DNA of 15,513 nucleotides, from NCBI GenBank assembly GCA_013151535.1, contig JAADIC010000153.1, positions 605 through 16,117 on the forward strand. Reading direction: 5' to 3'. Position numbers and translations under genes: made by a program. Source of the stretch: Alphaproteobacteria bacterium. GTDB lineage: Bacteria; Pseudomonadota; Alphaproteobacteria; Rhodobacterales; Rhodobacteraceae. This document shows positions 1 to 5,885 of the stretch, in pieces (the stretch's first letter is position 1; every line of letters begins with the position of its first letter). The notes under the pieces were generated by a model, which did no database searches, was not told where the DNA came from, and worked only from the letters and a program-made list of their open reading frames with translations.

Positions 1-384
1 GCGCTCGGAATTTCGCCGAACGCGTTCGGGCTGCACCTGATAACGGCGGCCTATTCGCCCGAGGGGGCGGCTTGGGTTGACGCGCTGATGGCTTATCTTG
101 ACGAAAACCGGCGGATTTTCGATGCGGGTATCAACGCCATTCCCGGCGCAAAATCCATGGCGATGGAGGGAACCTATCTGTCATGGGTCGATTTCTCGGA
201 TACCGGTATGGATGCAGACGAGGTAACGCGGCGTGTGCGCCAGGAGGCCAAGCTGGCGGCCCATACGGGGGCAATTTTTGGTGCGGGAGGCGAGAGTTTC
301 ATGCGGTTTAATATCGGGATGCCGCGCTCTTATATCGTTGAGGCGGTCAGGCGGATGCAGGCGGCTTTTGCGGATATGCAATAG
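1..384 (+). CDS. MalY/PatB-type PLP-dependent C-S lyase / aminotransferase, C-terminal part (5' truncated by window)
   Basis: An open frame runs from the first base to a TAG stop at 382-384, giving the last 127 residues of a fold-type I PLP enzyme. Members of this family cleave C-S bonds, for example cystathionine to homocysteine, pyruvate and ammonia. The visible part fits the small C-terminal domain: an early SPNAFGL segment, then a helix of the type D-A-L-M-A-Y-L-D-E-N-R, then IPGAKSMAMEGTYLSWVDF, and a final GGESFMRFNIGMPRS stretch. The Arg in the MRFN segment is where this superfamily binds the substrate carboxylate. The PLP lysine lies upstream of the window, so activity cannot be confirmed. 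The methionine at base 88 is internal, because homologous sequence continues upstream of it. Family assignment is fairly secure; the exact substrate is not known. Confidence 0.85.
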   Translation, partial: ALGISPNAFGLHLITAAYSPEGAAWVDALMAYLDENRRIFDAGINAIPGAKSMAMEGTYLSWVDFSDTGMDADEVTRRVRQEAKLAAHTGAIFGAGGESFMRFNIGMPRSYIVEAVRRMQAAFADMQ

Positions 385-392
385 CTGACTTT

Positions 393-411
393 GCGGGATT
401 TCAAATCCTGC
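393..411 (+). terminator. hairpin after the C-S lyase gene, possible weak terminator
   Basis: Nine bases after the lyase stop codon, GCGGGATTT and AAATCCTGC can pair around a short loop: about seven base pairs once a 5-nt loop is left, one of them G-T. There is no T-run afterwards, so intrinsic termination is uncertain. It may only stabilise or mark the 3' end of the transcript. Confidence 0.3.
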
Positions 412-539
412 GCCCCAGTGAGCGGCACTTAAATCCAGGGTGAATCTTAATAATTGGCTAATGTGCCACTTGAAGTATTGTTCAATATCAATGTCTTATC
501 GACCGCAACGCATCACCAGAAGGTTAATTAAACTAGAAA

Positions 540-603
540 ACCGGTTTATCGGTAGACCGGTCTGCCGGTGTACCGGTCTGTCGAGCTATCGGCCTGCCGG
601 TTT
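540..603. repeat. degenerate 8-bp tandem repeat, eight units, consensus roughly RYCGGTCT
   Basis: Read in register from 540, the units are ACCGGTTT, ATCGGTAG, ACCGGTCT, GCCGGTGT, ACCGGTCT, GTCGAGCT, ATCGGCCT and GCCGGTTT. Units 3 and 5 are identical. The third base is C and the fourth G in every unit, and seven of eight units share CGG at positions 3-5. The array is framed by a 9-bp inverted repeat, GAAAACCGG (536-544) and CCGGTTTTC (597-605), so the whole segment could fold back on itself. It lies about 180 bp upstream of mcl1. Function is unknown. Confidence 0.8.
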
Positions 604-780
604 TCCAATTATATCGGATAGTTTTCAGACCAAGCTGGACTTTCGCCAGGCTTTCGCCAATTTCACAAGATATGCATCCGCATACCGTTTTTCTGCGATG
701 CAGCACTTGCGAAGGAGTGCGCAACATAATACCCAAGAGCCAAACAATAACGTAACATCCTTACGCACTGGAATCGCATC

Positions 781-1755
781 ATGAGCTTTCGCATCCAACC
801 CGCCGCCCCTGCCCGCCCGAACCGCTGCCAATTGTTCGGCCCGGCCTCCAATACAAAACTGTTTGAAAAGATGGCGGCCTCGGGCGCGGATGTAATCAAC
901 ATTGATCTTGAAGACAGCGTCGCCCCCAATGATAAGGATCAGGCCCGCACAAACGCCATTGCCGCGATCAATAATGTGGATTGGAACAGCAAGTATCTGA
1001 CGGTGCGGATCAACGGTCTGGACAGCCCCTATTGGTATCGTGATGTGGTTGACCTGCTGGAGCAAACCAACGGGCGGCTGGATCAGATTATGATCCCCAA
1101 GGCGGGCAATGCGATGGATATTTACGCTGTTGATGCACTGGTTTCCTCGATTGAAATGGCCAAGGGCGCACAAAAACCCATCAGTTTTGAAGCGATTATC
1201 GAAACCGCCGCCGGTCTATCCCATGTGGAAGAAATCGCCGCCGCCAGCCCGCGCATGCAGGCTTTGTCGCTTGGCGCTGCCGATTACGCGGCTTCGATGG
1301 GGATGCAGACCACCGGTATTGGCGGCACGCAAGCGGACTATTATATGCTGGAAGACGGTGAGGCTGGCGCGGATCGCGCCCGCCATCTGGCAGACCCTTG
1401 GCACATGGCGACTGTGGCGATTGTTTCGGCCTGTCGCACCCACGGCTTGCTGCCGGTTGACGGCCCGTTCGGGGATTTCTCGGACGAGGAAGGTTTTCGC
1501 GCCCAGGCCCGACGCTGCGCCACGTTAGGTATGGTCGGCAAATGGGCGATCCACCCCAAGCAAATCGCGCTGGCGAACGAGGTGTTCACCCCATCTGCGG
1601 CGAAAGTGGCCGAGGCGCGCGAAATTCTGGCGGCGATGGAGCAGGCCAAAAAGGACGGGCTGGGCGCGACCGTTTATAAGGGCAAGCTGATCGACATTGC
1701 CAGCATCAAGCAGGCCGAGGTGGTGGTGAAACAGGCGGAAATGATCGCCGGATGA
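781..1755 (+). CDS. mcl1: L-malyl-CoA / beta-methylmalyl-CoA lyase
   Basis: The 324-aa product is a CitE-like TIM-barrel lyase. It reversibly cleaves L-malyl-CoA to acetyl-CoA plus glyoxylate and beta-methylmalyl-CoA to propionyl-CoA plus glyoxylate. These are steps of the ethylmalonyl-CoA pathway for acetate assimilation in Rhodobacter relatives lacking isocitrate lyase. The sequence follows the Rhodobacter enzyme from the N-terminal RPNRCQLFGP onward. Visible active-site elements are Arg76 in RINGLD, Glu141 in the IIETAAG segment and Asp168 in LGAADYAASMG (the Mg-binding pair), followed by TTGIGGTQ, the VDGPFGDFSD loop and KWAIHPKQ. The segment around residues 190-204 seems slightly longer than in the Rhodobacter protein as I recall it. 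The ATG at 781 gives the canonical N-terminus but has only a weak GGA upstream. The gene stands alone and converges with the AraC gene. Confidence 0.95.
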   Translation: MSFRIQPAAPARPNRCQLFGPASNTKLFEKMAASGADVINIDLEDSVAPNDKDQARTNAIAAINNVDWNSKYLTVRINGLDSPYWYRDVVDLLEQTNGRLDQIMIPKAGNAMDIYAVDALVSSIEMAKGAQKPISFEAIIETAAGLSHVEEIAAASPRMQALSLGAADYAASMGMQTTGIGGTQADYYMLEDGEAGADRARHLADPWHMATVAIVSACRTHGLLPVDGPFGDFSDEEGFRAQARRCATLGMVGKWAIHPKQIALANEVFTPSAAKVAEAREILAAMEQAKKDGLGATVYKGKLIDIASIKQAEVVVKQAEMIAG

Positions 1756-1802
1756 GGGGTTTGACCATTCTGGCGACTACCGCAAGGAATGTCCCGGCCG
1801 GT

Positions 1803-1824
1803 CCCGATTCCCAAGCGGGTTTTT
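1803..1824 (+). terminator. possible intrinsic terminator downstream of mcl1
   Basis: CCCG (1803-1806) and CGGG (1816-1819) can form a short stem, followed immediately by five T residues (1820-1824). This sits in the 67-bp gap between the mcl1 stop and the convergent AraC gene, whose TAA stop overlaps the T-run. The stem is only 4 bp with a 9-nt loop, so support is modest. Confidence 0.35.
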
Positions 1825-2659
1825 AGACCAGAGGAATGCAAATATCCGTCATCAGCTCCGCTTGCGGTGTGTCAAACGGCGAGTTCACATAGACCTCGTA
1901 AACCGGTTGATCCCGTGGCTCGCGGTTTGAATTGGGCAGCCAGTCGCCAAACAGATAGGTATAGGCTTTGCCCAGCTCCGCATACGGCCCGGTAAAGCGT
2001 AGCACCGCAGTGGGGCCACCGGCCACGTCAACCTCTTCCAGCCCGTCGGGCAGGGGCAAATCTTTGGGCACGATCAGCCCGGCATGCGAGCGCAGTTCGC
2101 TTTCGCTAGTTTGCGTTGGATCATCATAATAGACCGCCATTACACCCTTTACCTTTGGCATCAGATTGCGGGCCTTCACCATGGTCCAAAGCTGTTCAAA
2201 ACTGCGGCCAAGCCCGGCATAGGCCCCCTTGTGAGGCAGGGCCACGAGGCGTTGTTCGGGCGCGTCTTTAATATCGACATCAAACATGTCCTTTTGTCCT
2301 TTTCTCAAGTGAAGTGACGGCGGTCCAGGTGCGCCCAGTTGCCGGAACGCAGTTGGTGATAGCCCGGTTTCAACTTTGAAAACACGACTGAAGCTCTGAA
2401 TATTCGGATAGCCCACGCGCCGCGCCACCTCGGCCACGTTCAGACCATCATGGGCCAGCCAGCTTGCGGCGCGCTGCATGCGCACCCGGCGCACCGCTTG
2501 CGCACAGGTTTCGCCGGTCATCGCATGAAAGACCCGGTGCCAGTGAAAGCGCGACATCGCCGCCACATCCGCCAGCGCATCAAGCGACAGATCGCCCGCC
2601 GGATTGTCGTGAATATATTCCAGCACCCTAAGAAGGCGCTTTTCGTAAGAGTTGGCCAA
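1823..2659 (-). CDS. AraC-family transcriptional regulator with C-terminal GyrI-like effector domain
   Basis: The 278-aa product has an N-terminal AraC-type DNA-binding domain (about residues 5-108). Its first helix-turn-helix is LSLDALADVAAMSRFHWHRVF and its second NVAEVARRVGYPNIQSFSRVF, ending in the usual GLSPTAFR. A short linker leads to a GyrI-like ligand-binding domain (about 125-278). This HTH-first order resembles the Rob and BmrR-like multidrug or stress sensors, so a small hydrophobic or cationic ligand is a reasonable guess. The start is TTG at 2657-2659: AAAGGA (2666-2671) sits 6 nt upstream and no in-frame ATG exists before residue 35. It lies 92 bp downstream of the stand-alone GyrI-like gene on the same strand. 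The shared upstream box suggests autoregulation. The ligand is unknown. Confidence 0.88.
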   Translation of the reverse strand: MANSYEKRLLRVLEYIHDNPAGDLSLDALADVAAMSRFHWHRVFHAMTGETCAQAVRRVRMQRAASWLAHDGLNVAEVARRVGYPNIQSFSRVFKVETGLSPTAFRQLGAPGPPSLHLRKGQKDMFDVDIKDAPEQRLVALPHKGAYAGLGRSFEQLWTMVKARNLMPKVKGVMAVYYDDPTQTSESELRSHAGLIVPKDLPLPDGLEEVDVAGGPTAVLRFTGPYAELGKAYTYLFGDWLPNSNREPRDQPVYEVYVNSPFDTPQAELMTDICIPLV

Positions 2660-2665
2660 TGGTTA

Positions 2666-2671
2666 TCCTTT
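2666..2671 (-). promoter_or_regulatory. ribosome binding site supporting a TTG start
   Basis: On the minus strand AAAGGA lies 6 nt before TTG (2657-2659). It decides the start of the AraC/GyrI gene, since no in-frame ATG allows an intact first helix-turn-helix. Confidence 0.65.
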
Positions 2672-2705
2672 GTTGTGTACCGGGCTGTGCTTGCCACGGG
2701 CCGAA

Positions 2706-2719
2706 TGCACAAATCTTGC
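2706..2719 (-). promoter_or_regulatory. candidate operator box, copy 1 (upstream of AraC/GyrI gene)
   Basis: On the minus strand this reads GCAAGATTTGTGCA, with its 3' edge 46 nt before the TTG start of the AraC/GyrI gene. The identical 14-mer occurs at 3440-3453 before the stand-alone GyrI-like gene. Two exact copies at matching positions before two functionally related genes suggest a common operator or promoter element. The AraC protein encoded here is the obvious candidate binder. Confidence 0.5.
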
Positions 2720-2729
2720 CGAATTCGGC
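2718..2729. promoter_or_regulatory. 12-bp perfect palindrome abutting box copy 1
   Basis: GCCGAATTCGGC is a perfect palindrome that overlaps the end of the 14-bp box by two bases. In the same place beside copy 2 (3452-3463) is an imperfect palindrome, GCTGGATCGAGC. Palindrome and box may together form an extended binding site of about 24 bp. Confidence 0.4.
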
Positions 2730-2751
2730 GCACCAAAGTTCAGGCTACCTC

Positions 2752-3387
2752 TCAAGCGCGCGCCACCGGTTGACGCAAGATGGTTTTCAGCTTTTCGGGT
2801 GCGACCTTGCGCGGGTCCCCCAGATAAATCTCGTGATGCAGGCCACGTTCCTTTAGCCCGTTCTCGGGAATGAACCGCTGGTGCATGTCCCGCAAAACCG
2901 GACCCTCGTCATCATAAGGGCCAATATGCAGGGTCTGTACCACCAACCCCTCCTCAATATCTTCCAGCCGCACCGCATGTAACGTCGGTTCATCCGGCCC
3001 CGCCTGCTTTTTCTTTGCGGTCTTTTCAATGGTCTTTTTCAACACATTGGCCAGCGCAGAACCATCCACCCAATCCGGCTGACGGATCATCATGGTCCAC
3101 TTCCATCTGTCTTTATCGCGTGAAATGAACGCCCCTATATCATCAGCCCACCACAACCCTTCCAGCGGCGGCACCACATGATCGACCCCTTGCGGCTTGC
3201 CGTGAAATTTCAGCCCGTAACTCAGGGCATAGAGGGCGGCAACAGCCCGGCCATAATCGACGTTTTTGGGATCACCAGCACCGTCGATCCTAAGAAAACG
3301 CATCCTGGAAATTTCCAGGATATCGAACCGTCCGGATTTGCCGGAATAAAACAACTTGTCGGTTTTCTTGAAATCGGTCTTTAGCAT
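2752..3387 (-). CDS. stand-alone GyrI-like small-molecule-binding domain protein
   Basis: The 211-aa product resembles the larger single-domain GyrI-like proteins (COG4832-type). Markers are FLRIDGAGDP near residues 31-40, PPLEGLWW at 73-80, DRWKWTMMIRQP at 93-104, a lysine-rich stretch at 117-127, and QTLHIGPYDDEG with a downstream HHEIYLGDPRK. Relatives bind small hydrophobic molecules, and some GyrI-like proteins are reported to hydrolyse cyclopropanoid toxins, so binding or detoxification is possible. There is no DNA-binding domain or signal peptide, so it should be cytosolic. The start is ATG at 3385-3387, preceded by AGGAGG at 5 nt; an upstream in-frame TTG at 3412-3414 is less likely. 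It precedes the AraC/GyrI gene on the same strand and shares its upstream box. The substrate is unknown. Confidence 0.85.
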   Translation of the reverse strand: MLKTDFKKTDKLFYSGKSGRFDILEISRMRFLRIDGAGDPKNVDYGRAVAALYALSYGLKFHGKPQGVDHVVPPLEGLWWADDIGAFISRDKDRWKWTMMIRQPDWVDGSALANVLKKTIEKTAKKKQAGPDEPTLHAVRLEDIEEGLVVQTLHIGPYDDEGPVLRDMHQRFIPENGLKERGLHHEIYLGDPRKVAPEKLKTILRQPVARA

Positions 3388-3392
3388 CAGGG

Positions 3393-3398
3393 CCTCCT
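3393..3398 (-). promoter_or_regulatory. strong ribosome binding site of the GyrI-like gene
   Basis: A perfect AGGAGG on the minus strand, 5 nt before the ATG at 3385-3387. It fixes the start nine codons inside the longest open frame. Confidence 0.75.
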
Positions 3399-3439
3399 GT
3401 TTTGTCGCGGGCAATCAATCCTGTTAACACCAGTTTAGC

Positions 3440-3453
3440 TGCACAAATCTTGC
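3440..3453 (-). promoter_or_regulatory. candidate operator box, copy 2 (upstream of GyrI-like gene)
   Basis: This is an exact second copy of GCAAGATTTGTGCA (minus strand), ending 52 nt before the ATG of the GyrI-like gene. It lies in the 158-bp divergent gap shared with accA, so whatever binds here could also affect accA, although accA's promoter is not identified. Confidence 0.5.
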
Positions 3454-3545
3454 TGGATCGAGCCACAGAGGCAAAAAAACCTCGTTGAATTCAGGCGCGC
3501 CCGGGGTCATATATGGCACGAACGATGGCGTGAAGGGCCAGGATA

Positions 3546-4508
3546 ATGCAAAACTATCTCGAATTTGAAAAACCGCTGGCCGAAATCGAAGGCAAGGCCG
3601 AGGAATTGCGTGCATTGGCGCGCCAGAACGACGAGATGGACGTCACCAAAGAGGCCGCCGCGCTGGACAAAAAGGCCGCCGATATGCTGGGCGAGCTTTA
3701 CAAAACCCTGACCCCGTGGCGCAAATGCCAGATCGCGCGCCATCCGGACCGGCCCCATTGCAAAGATTACATCGAGGCACTGTTCACCGAATTCACCCCG
3801 CTGGCAGGGGATCGAAATTTCGCTGATGACCACGCCATTATGGGCGGTCTGGCGCGGTTCAACGACCGGCCCGTGGTGCTGATCGGCCATGAAAAGGGCC
3901 ACGATACGAAAACCCGCATCGAGCGTAATTTCGGCATGGCGCGGCCCGAAGGCTATCGCAAAGCCGTTCGCCTGATGGATATGGCCGATAGGTTCGGCCT
4001 GCCGATTATCACGCTGGTGGATACGACCGGCGCATACCCTGGACGTGGTGCCGAAGAGCGTGGCCAGTCCGAAGCGATTGCGCGCTCCACCGAAAAGTGC
4101 CTGCAAGTCAAAGTGCCGCTGGTGTCAATCATCATTGGCGAAGGCGGCTCGGGCGGGGCGGTGGCATTTGCCGGGGCCAACAAGCTGGCGATGCTGGAGC
4201 ATTCGGTTTATTCGGTGATTTCGCCCGAGGGCTGCGCCTCGATCCTGTGGAAGGATGCGGGCAAAATGCGCGAAGCGGCCGAGGCTTTGCGCCTGACCGC
4301 GCAGGATCTGGAAAAACTCGGCGTGGCCGATCTGGTGATCCCCGAACCTGTGGGCGGGGCGCAACGCGACCGCGCCGGTACGATCAGGAATGTTGGTGAG
4401 GCGATCGAGGCGATGCTGGTGGAACTTGAAGCGCTTGACCCCGATCAGTTGGTGCAGACCCGTCGCCAGAAGTTTCTGGATGTGGGCGGCAAAGGCCTGG
4501 CCGCCTGA
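3546..4508 (+). CDS. accA: acetyl-CoA carboxylase carboxyltransferase subunit alpha
   Basis: The 320-aa product matches AccA, which with AccD transfers the carboxyl group from carboxybiotin to acetyl-CoA to form malonyl-CoA, the first committed step of fatty-acid synthesis. Length is typical (about 315-320). The N-terminal MQNYLEFEKPLAEIEGK helix is characteristic. It is followed by TPWRKCQIARHPDRP, the GHEKGHDTK segment, VDTTGAYPGRGAEERGQ near 159-174, and the crotonase-like oxyanion loop GEGGSGGA around 198-205, then SVISPEGCASILW. The ATG at 3546 has AGGA just upstream (AGGATAATG). Like many proteobacterial accA genes it is not next to accD or accBC here. It diverges from the GyrI-like gene and converges with the PPOX gene, 30 bp away. 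Confidence 0.97.
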   Translation: MQNYLEFEKPLAEIEGKAEELRALARQNDEMDVTKEAAALDKKAADMLGELYKTLTPWRKCQIARHPDRPHCKDYIEALFTEFTPLAGDRNFADDHAIMGGLARFNDRPVVLIGHEKGHDTKTRIERNFGMARPEGYRKAVRLMDMADRFGLPIITLVDTTGAYPGRGAEERGQSEAIARSTEKCLQVKVPLVSIIIGEGGSGGAVAFAGANKLAMLEHSVYSVISPEGCASILWKDAGKMREAAEALRLTAQDLEKLGVADLVIPEPVGGAQRDRAGTIRNVGEAIEAMLVELEALDPDQLVQTRRQKFLDVGGKGLAA

Positions 4509-4538
4509 CCTCTATCGTAATTCGGACAATTGCCTGAC

Positions 4539-5150
4539 CTACCGCACCCAAAGCTGACGCTTGGCGCGTGCCTCATAGCCCGCGTCATACTCTGCCCCGC
4601 CTTCGCGGCCCTGTGTCATCGCCTTCAGGAAATCACCCGCCGTCGGCAGACCCGGGTTGTCCGGCACCTCGCCCCAAAGATCTGCACGCAACAGGGCTTT
4701 GGCGCATTGGAAATAGACCTCGTCCAGCGTCACCACCAGAACCGTGCGCGGCAACATGCCTTTGCGTTCAAACTGTGCTCGCAACCCTTCATCCGTGGTG
4801 ATCTTGCCGCGCCCGTTCACCCGCACCACGTTGTTAGACCCCTGCACCATGAACAGCAGCGACAGGCGGCTATCACGAATAATGTTGCGCAGGCTGTCAT
4901 TGCGGTTGTTGCCAGCCCAGTCGGGCAGCAGAAGTGTGCGCGCGTCCTGAATGGCCACCACCGGCCCGTCATCACCGCGCGGTGTTCCATCCGTTCCCTC
5001 AGGGCCAATTGTGGACAGGATGCAGAACCGGGCAGCCTTGATCCAGCGCGCGTATTCCGGCGTCAGATGGTCCGCCACCTTGGCCAACGAGGTTGGCATC
5101 GGCGCACCGTAGATCGCCTCAAGATCGGCAATGTTGTCGATATGATCCAT
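4539..5150 (-). CDS. PPOX-type FMN-binding flavoprotein (MSMEG_1061-like, pyridoxamine 5'-phosphate oxidase family)
   Basis: The 203-aa product has the split-barrel flavin-binding fold of pyridoxamine-phosphate-oxidase-like proteins. Landmarks are FCILSTIGPEG (42-52), TPRGD at 56-60, LLPDWAGNNRNDSLRNI at about 74-90, a VRVNGRGKIT strand near 109-118, and YFQCAKALLRADLWG at 146-160. The last two blocks are typical of the MSMEG_1061-like subgroup, whose physiological reaction is not well defined. It lacks markers of true PdxH, so a role in vitamin B6 synthesis should not be assumed. The ATG at 5148-5150 is 9 nt after the plsC stop, with the AAGGG ribosome binding site overlapping that stop codon. 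It is therefore probably the last, translationally coupled gene of the ftsE-ftsX-plsC unit. Confidence 0.85.
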   Translation of the reverse strand: MDHIDNIADLEAIYGAPMPTSLAKVADHLTPEYARWIKAARFCILSTIGPEGTDGTPRGDDGPVVAIQDARTLLLPDWAGNNRNDSLRNIIRDSRLSLLFMVQGSNNVVRVNGRGKITTDEGLRAQFERKGMLPRTVLVVTLDEVYFQCAKALLRADLWGEVPDNPGLPTAGDFLKAMTQGREGGAEYDAGYEARAKRQLWVR

Positions 5151-5159
5151 GTCAGACCC

Positions 5160-5885
5160 TTAGCTTTGCTTGCGATAGCCGCCCTCGGCCATCAGCCGCG
5201 CAGATTCAGTTTCGACGGTATTTTCGATTTCTTTCATGAACGCGGCGATCGGTTTACCGGCGGGAATTGGCGGCAGAAACTCGACCACCGCGACGCCTGC
5301 GCGGATGTTCAGAAACTTCTTGGGCCAGAACAGGCCAACATTGGTCGCCGCCGGAACGCAATCCTTGTTCAGCCCCTCATAAAGCGCGCCCGCGCCGATT
5401 TTGTAGGGCTTGTAATCACCCGGTAGAACCCGCGTGCCCTGCGGGAAAATCACCAACTGGCCGGGGTCATCCTTGTCACTTTCAATCGAGGCCAGCATTT
5501 GCTTGATCGCCGCCCCTTTCGCCCCCCTTTTAACCGGGGCCGAGCCAACGCGCTTGGCGTAAACACCGATGAACGGCGTATAAAGGATCTCGCGTTTCAT
5601 GATGAATTTCGGCCGTGGCAAAGCATTGAAGATCATTAGAATATCAAGGAAAGACTGGTGTTTTGAGACGACGATCTCGCCGCCTTTGGGCGGTGTGCCG
5701 CGGATTTCAACCTTGATGCCGACGATCCAGCGGGCAAAGAAAAACACACTTTTGCAATAGAATTTCAAGACATTATAAGTCTTATCGCGCGAGATCATCG
5801 CGTAAGGTGCTGCCAGCGTCCCAAGCAGGGCCATGTAAAGATAAATCACAAAGATGAACAGGGCGGCGCGAATTTTTGCAATCAT
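5160..5885 (-). CDS. plsC: 1-acyl-sn-glycerol-3-phosphate acyltransferase (PlsC-type)
   Basis: The 241-aa product is a lysophosphatidic-acid acyltransferase that makes phosphatidic acid at the inner membrane. An N-terminal hydrophobic helix (about residues 8-30) anchors it. The catalytic HX4D motif is H76-QSFL-D81, preceded by Lys rather than the common Asn. Motif III is FPQGTR at 147-152, with a later VEFLPPIP segment matching motif IV. Its ATG overlaps the ftsX stop codon in an ATGA arrangement (5882-5885), so translation is coupled. Conserved proximity to ftsEX is common in this bacterial group and may link phospholipid supply with division. Other acyl-CoA or acyl-ACP acceptors in the family cannot be excluded from sequence alone. 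Confidence 0.92.
   Translation of the reverse strand: MIAKIRAALFIFVIYLYMALLGTLAAPYAMISRDKTYNVLKFYCKSVFFFARWIVGIKVEIRGTPPKGGEIVVSKHQSFLDILMIFNALPRPKFIMKREILYTPFIGVYAKRVGSAPVKRGAKGAAIKQMLASIESDKDDPGQLVIFPQGTRVLPGDYKPYKIGAGALYEGLNKDCVPAATNVGLFWPKKFLNIRAGVAVVEFLPPIPAGKPIAAFMKEIENTVETESARLMAEGGYRKQS

Larger units (their letters stand above)
385..780. other. 396-bp gene-free region between the C-S lyase gene and mcl1
   Basis: No convincing gene is visible. The only long open frame (440-784, +) runs through the tandem repeat, has no family resemblance and overlaps the mcl1 start. The region holds a small hairpin just after the lyase stop (393-411), an AT-richer stretch around 440-540, the 8-bp tandem array (540-603) and an inverted repeat TTGCG-N8-CGCAA at 707-724. 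It should also carry the mcl1 promoter, but I could not identify a well-spaced -35/-10 pair. Confidence 0.6.

Noticed and set aside
447..461. TTAA-N7-CTAA, a near match to the CtrA site
   Set aside because: One base off consensus, isolated, in the AT-richer part of the gap and far from any cell-cycle gene.
440..784. 114-aa open frame on + between the C-S lyase gene and mcl1
   Set aside because: It is built over the 8-bp tandem repeat, has no ribosome binding site or recognisable domain, and overlaps the mcl1 start.
2700..2729. marbox (MarA/SoxS/Rob site) interpretation of the shared 14-bp box
   Set aside because: GCAC is present, but the rest of the degenerate marbox pattern does not align. 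The site is specific to this pair as far as can be seen.
3485..3513. TTGAAT / CATATA promoter-like pair with 17-nt spacing before accA
   Set aside because: The -10 match is poor; such pairs occur by chance. It remains the best candidate in that gap but is not supported enough.
4530..5426. 298-aa open frame on + opposite the PPOX and plsC genes
   Set aside because: It is antisense to two clear genes across their boundary. Composition is rich in Arg and His with no domain, typical of a shadow frame in GC-rich DNA.
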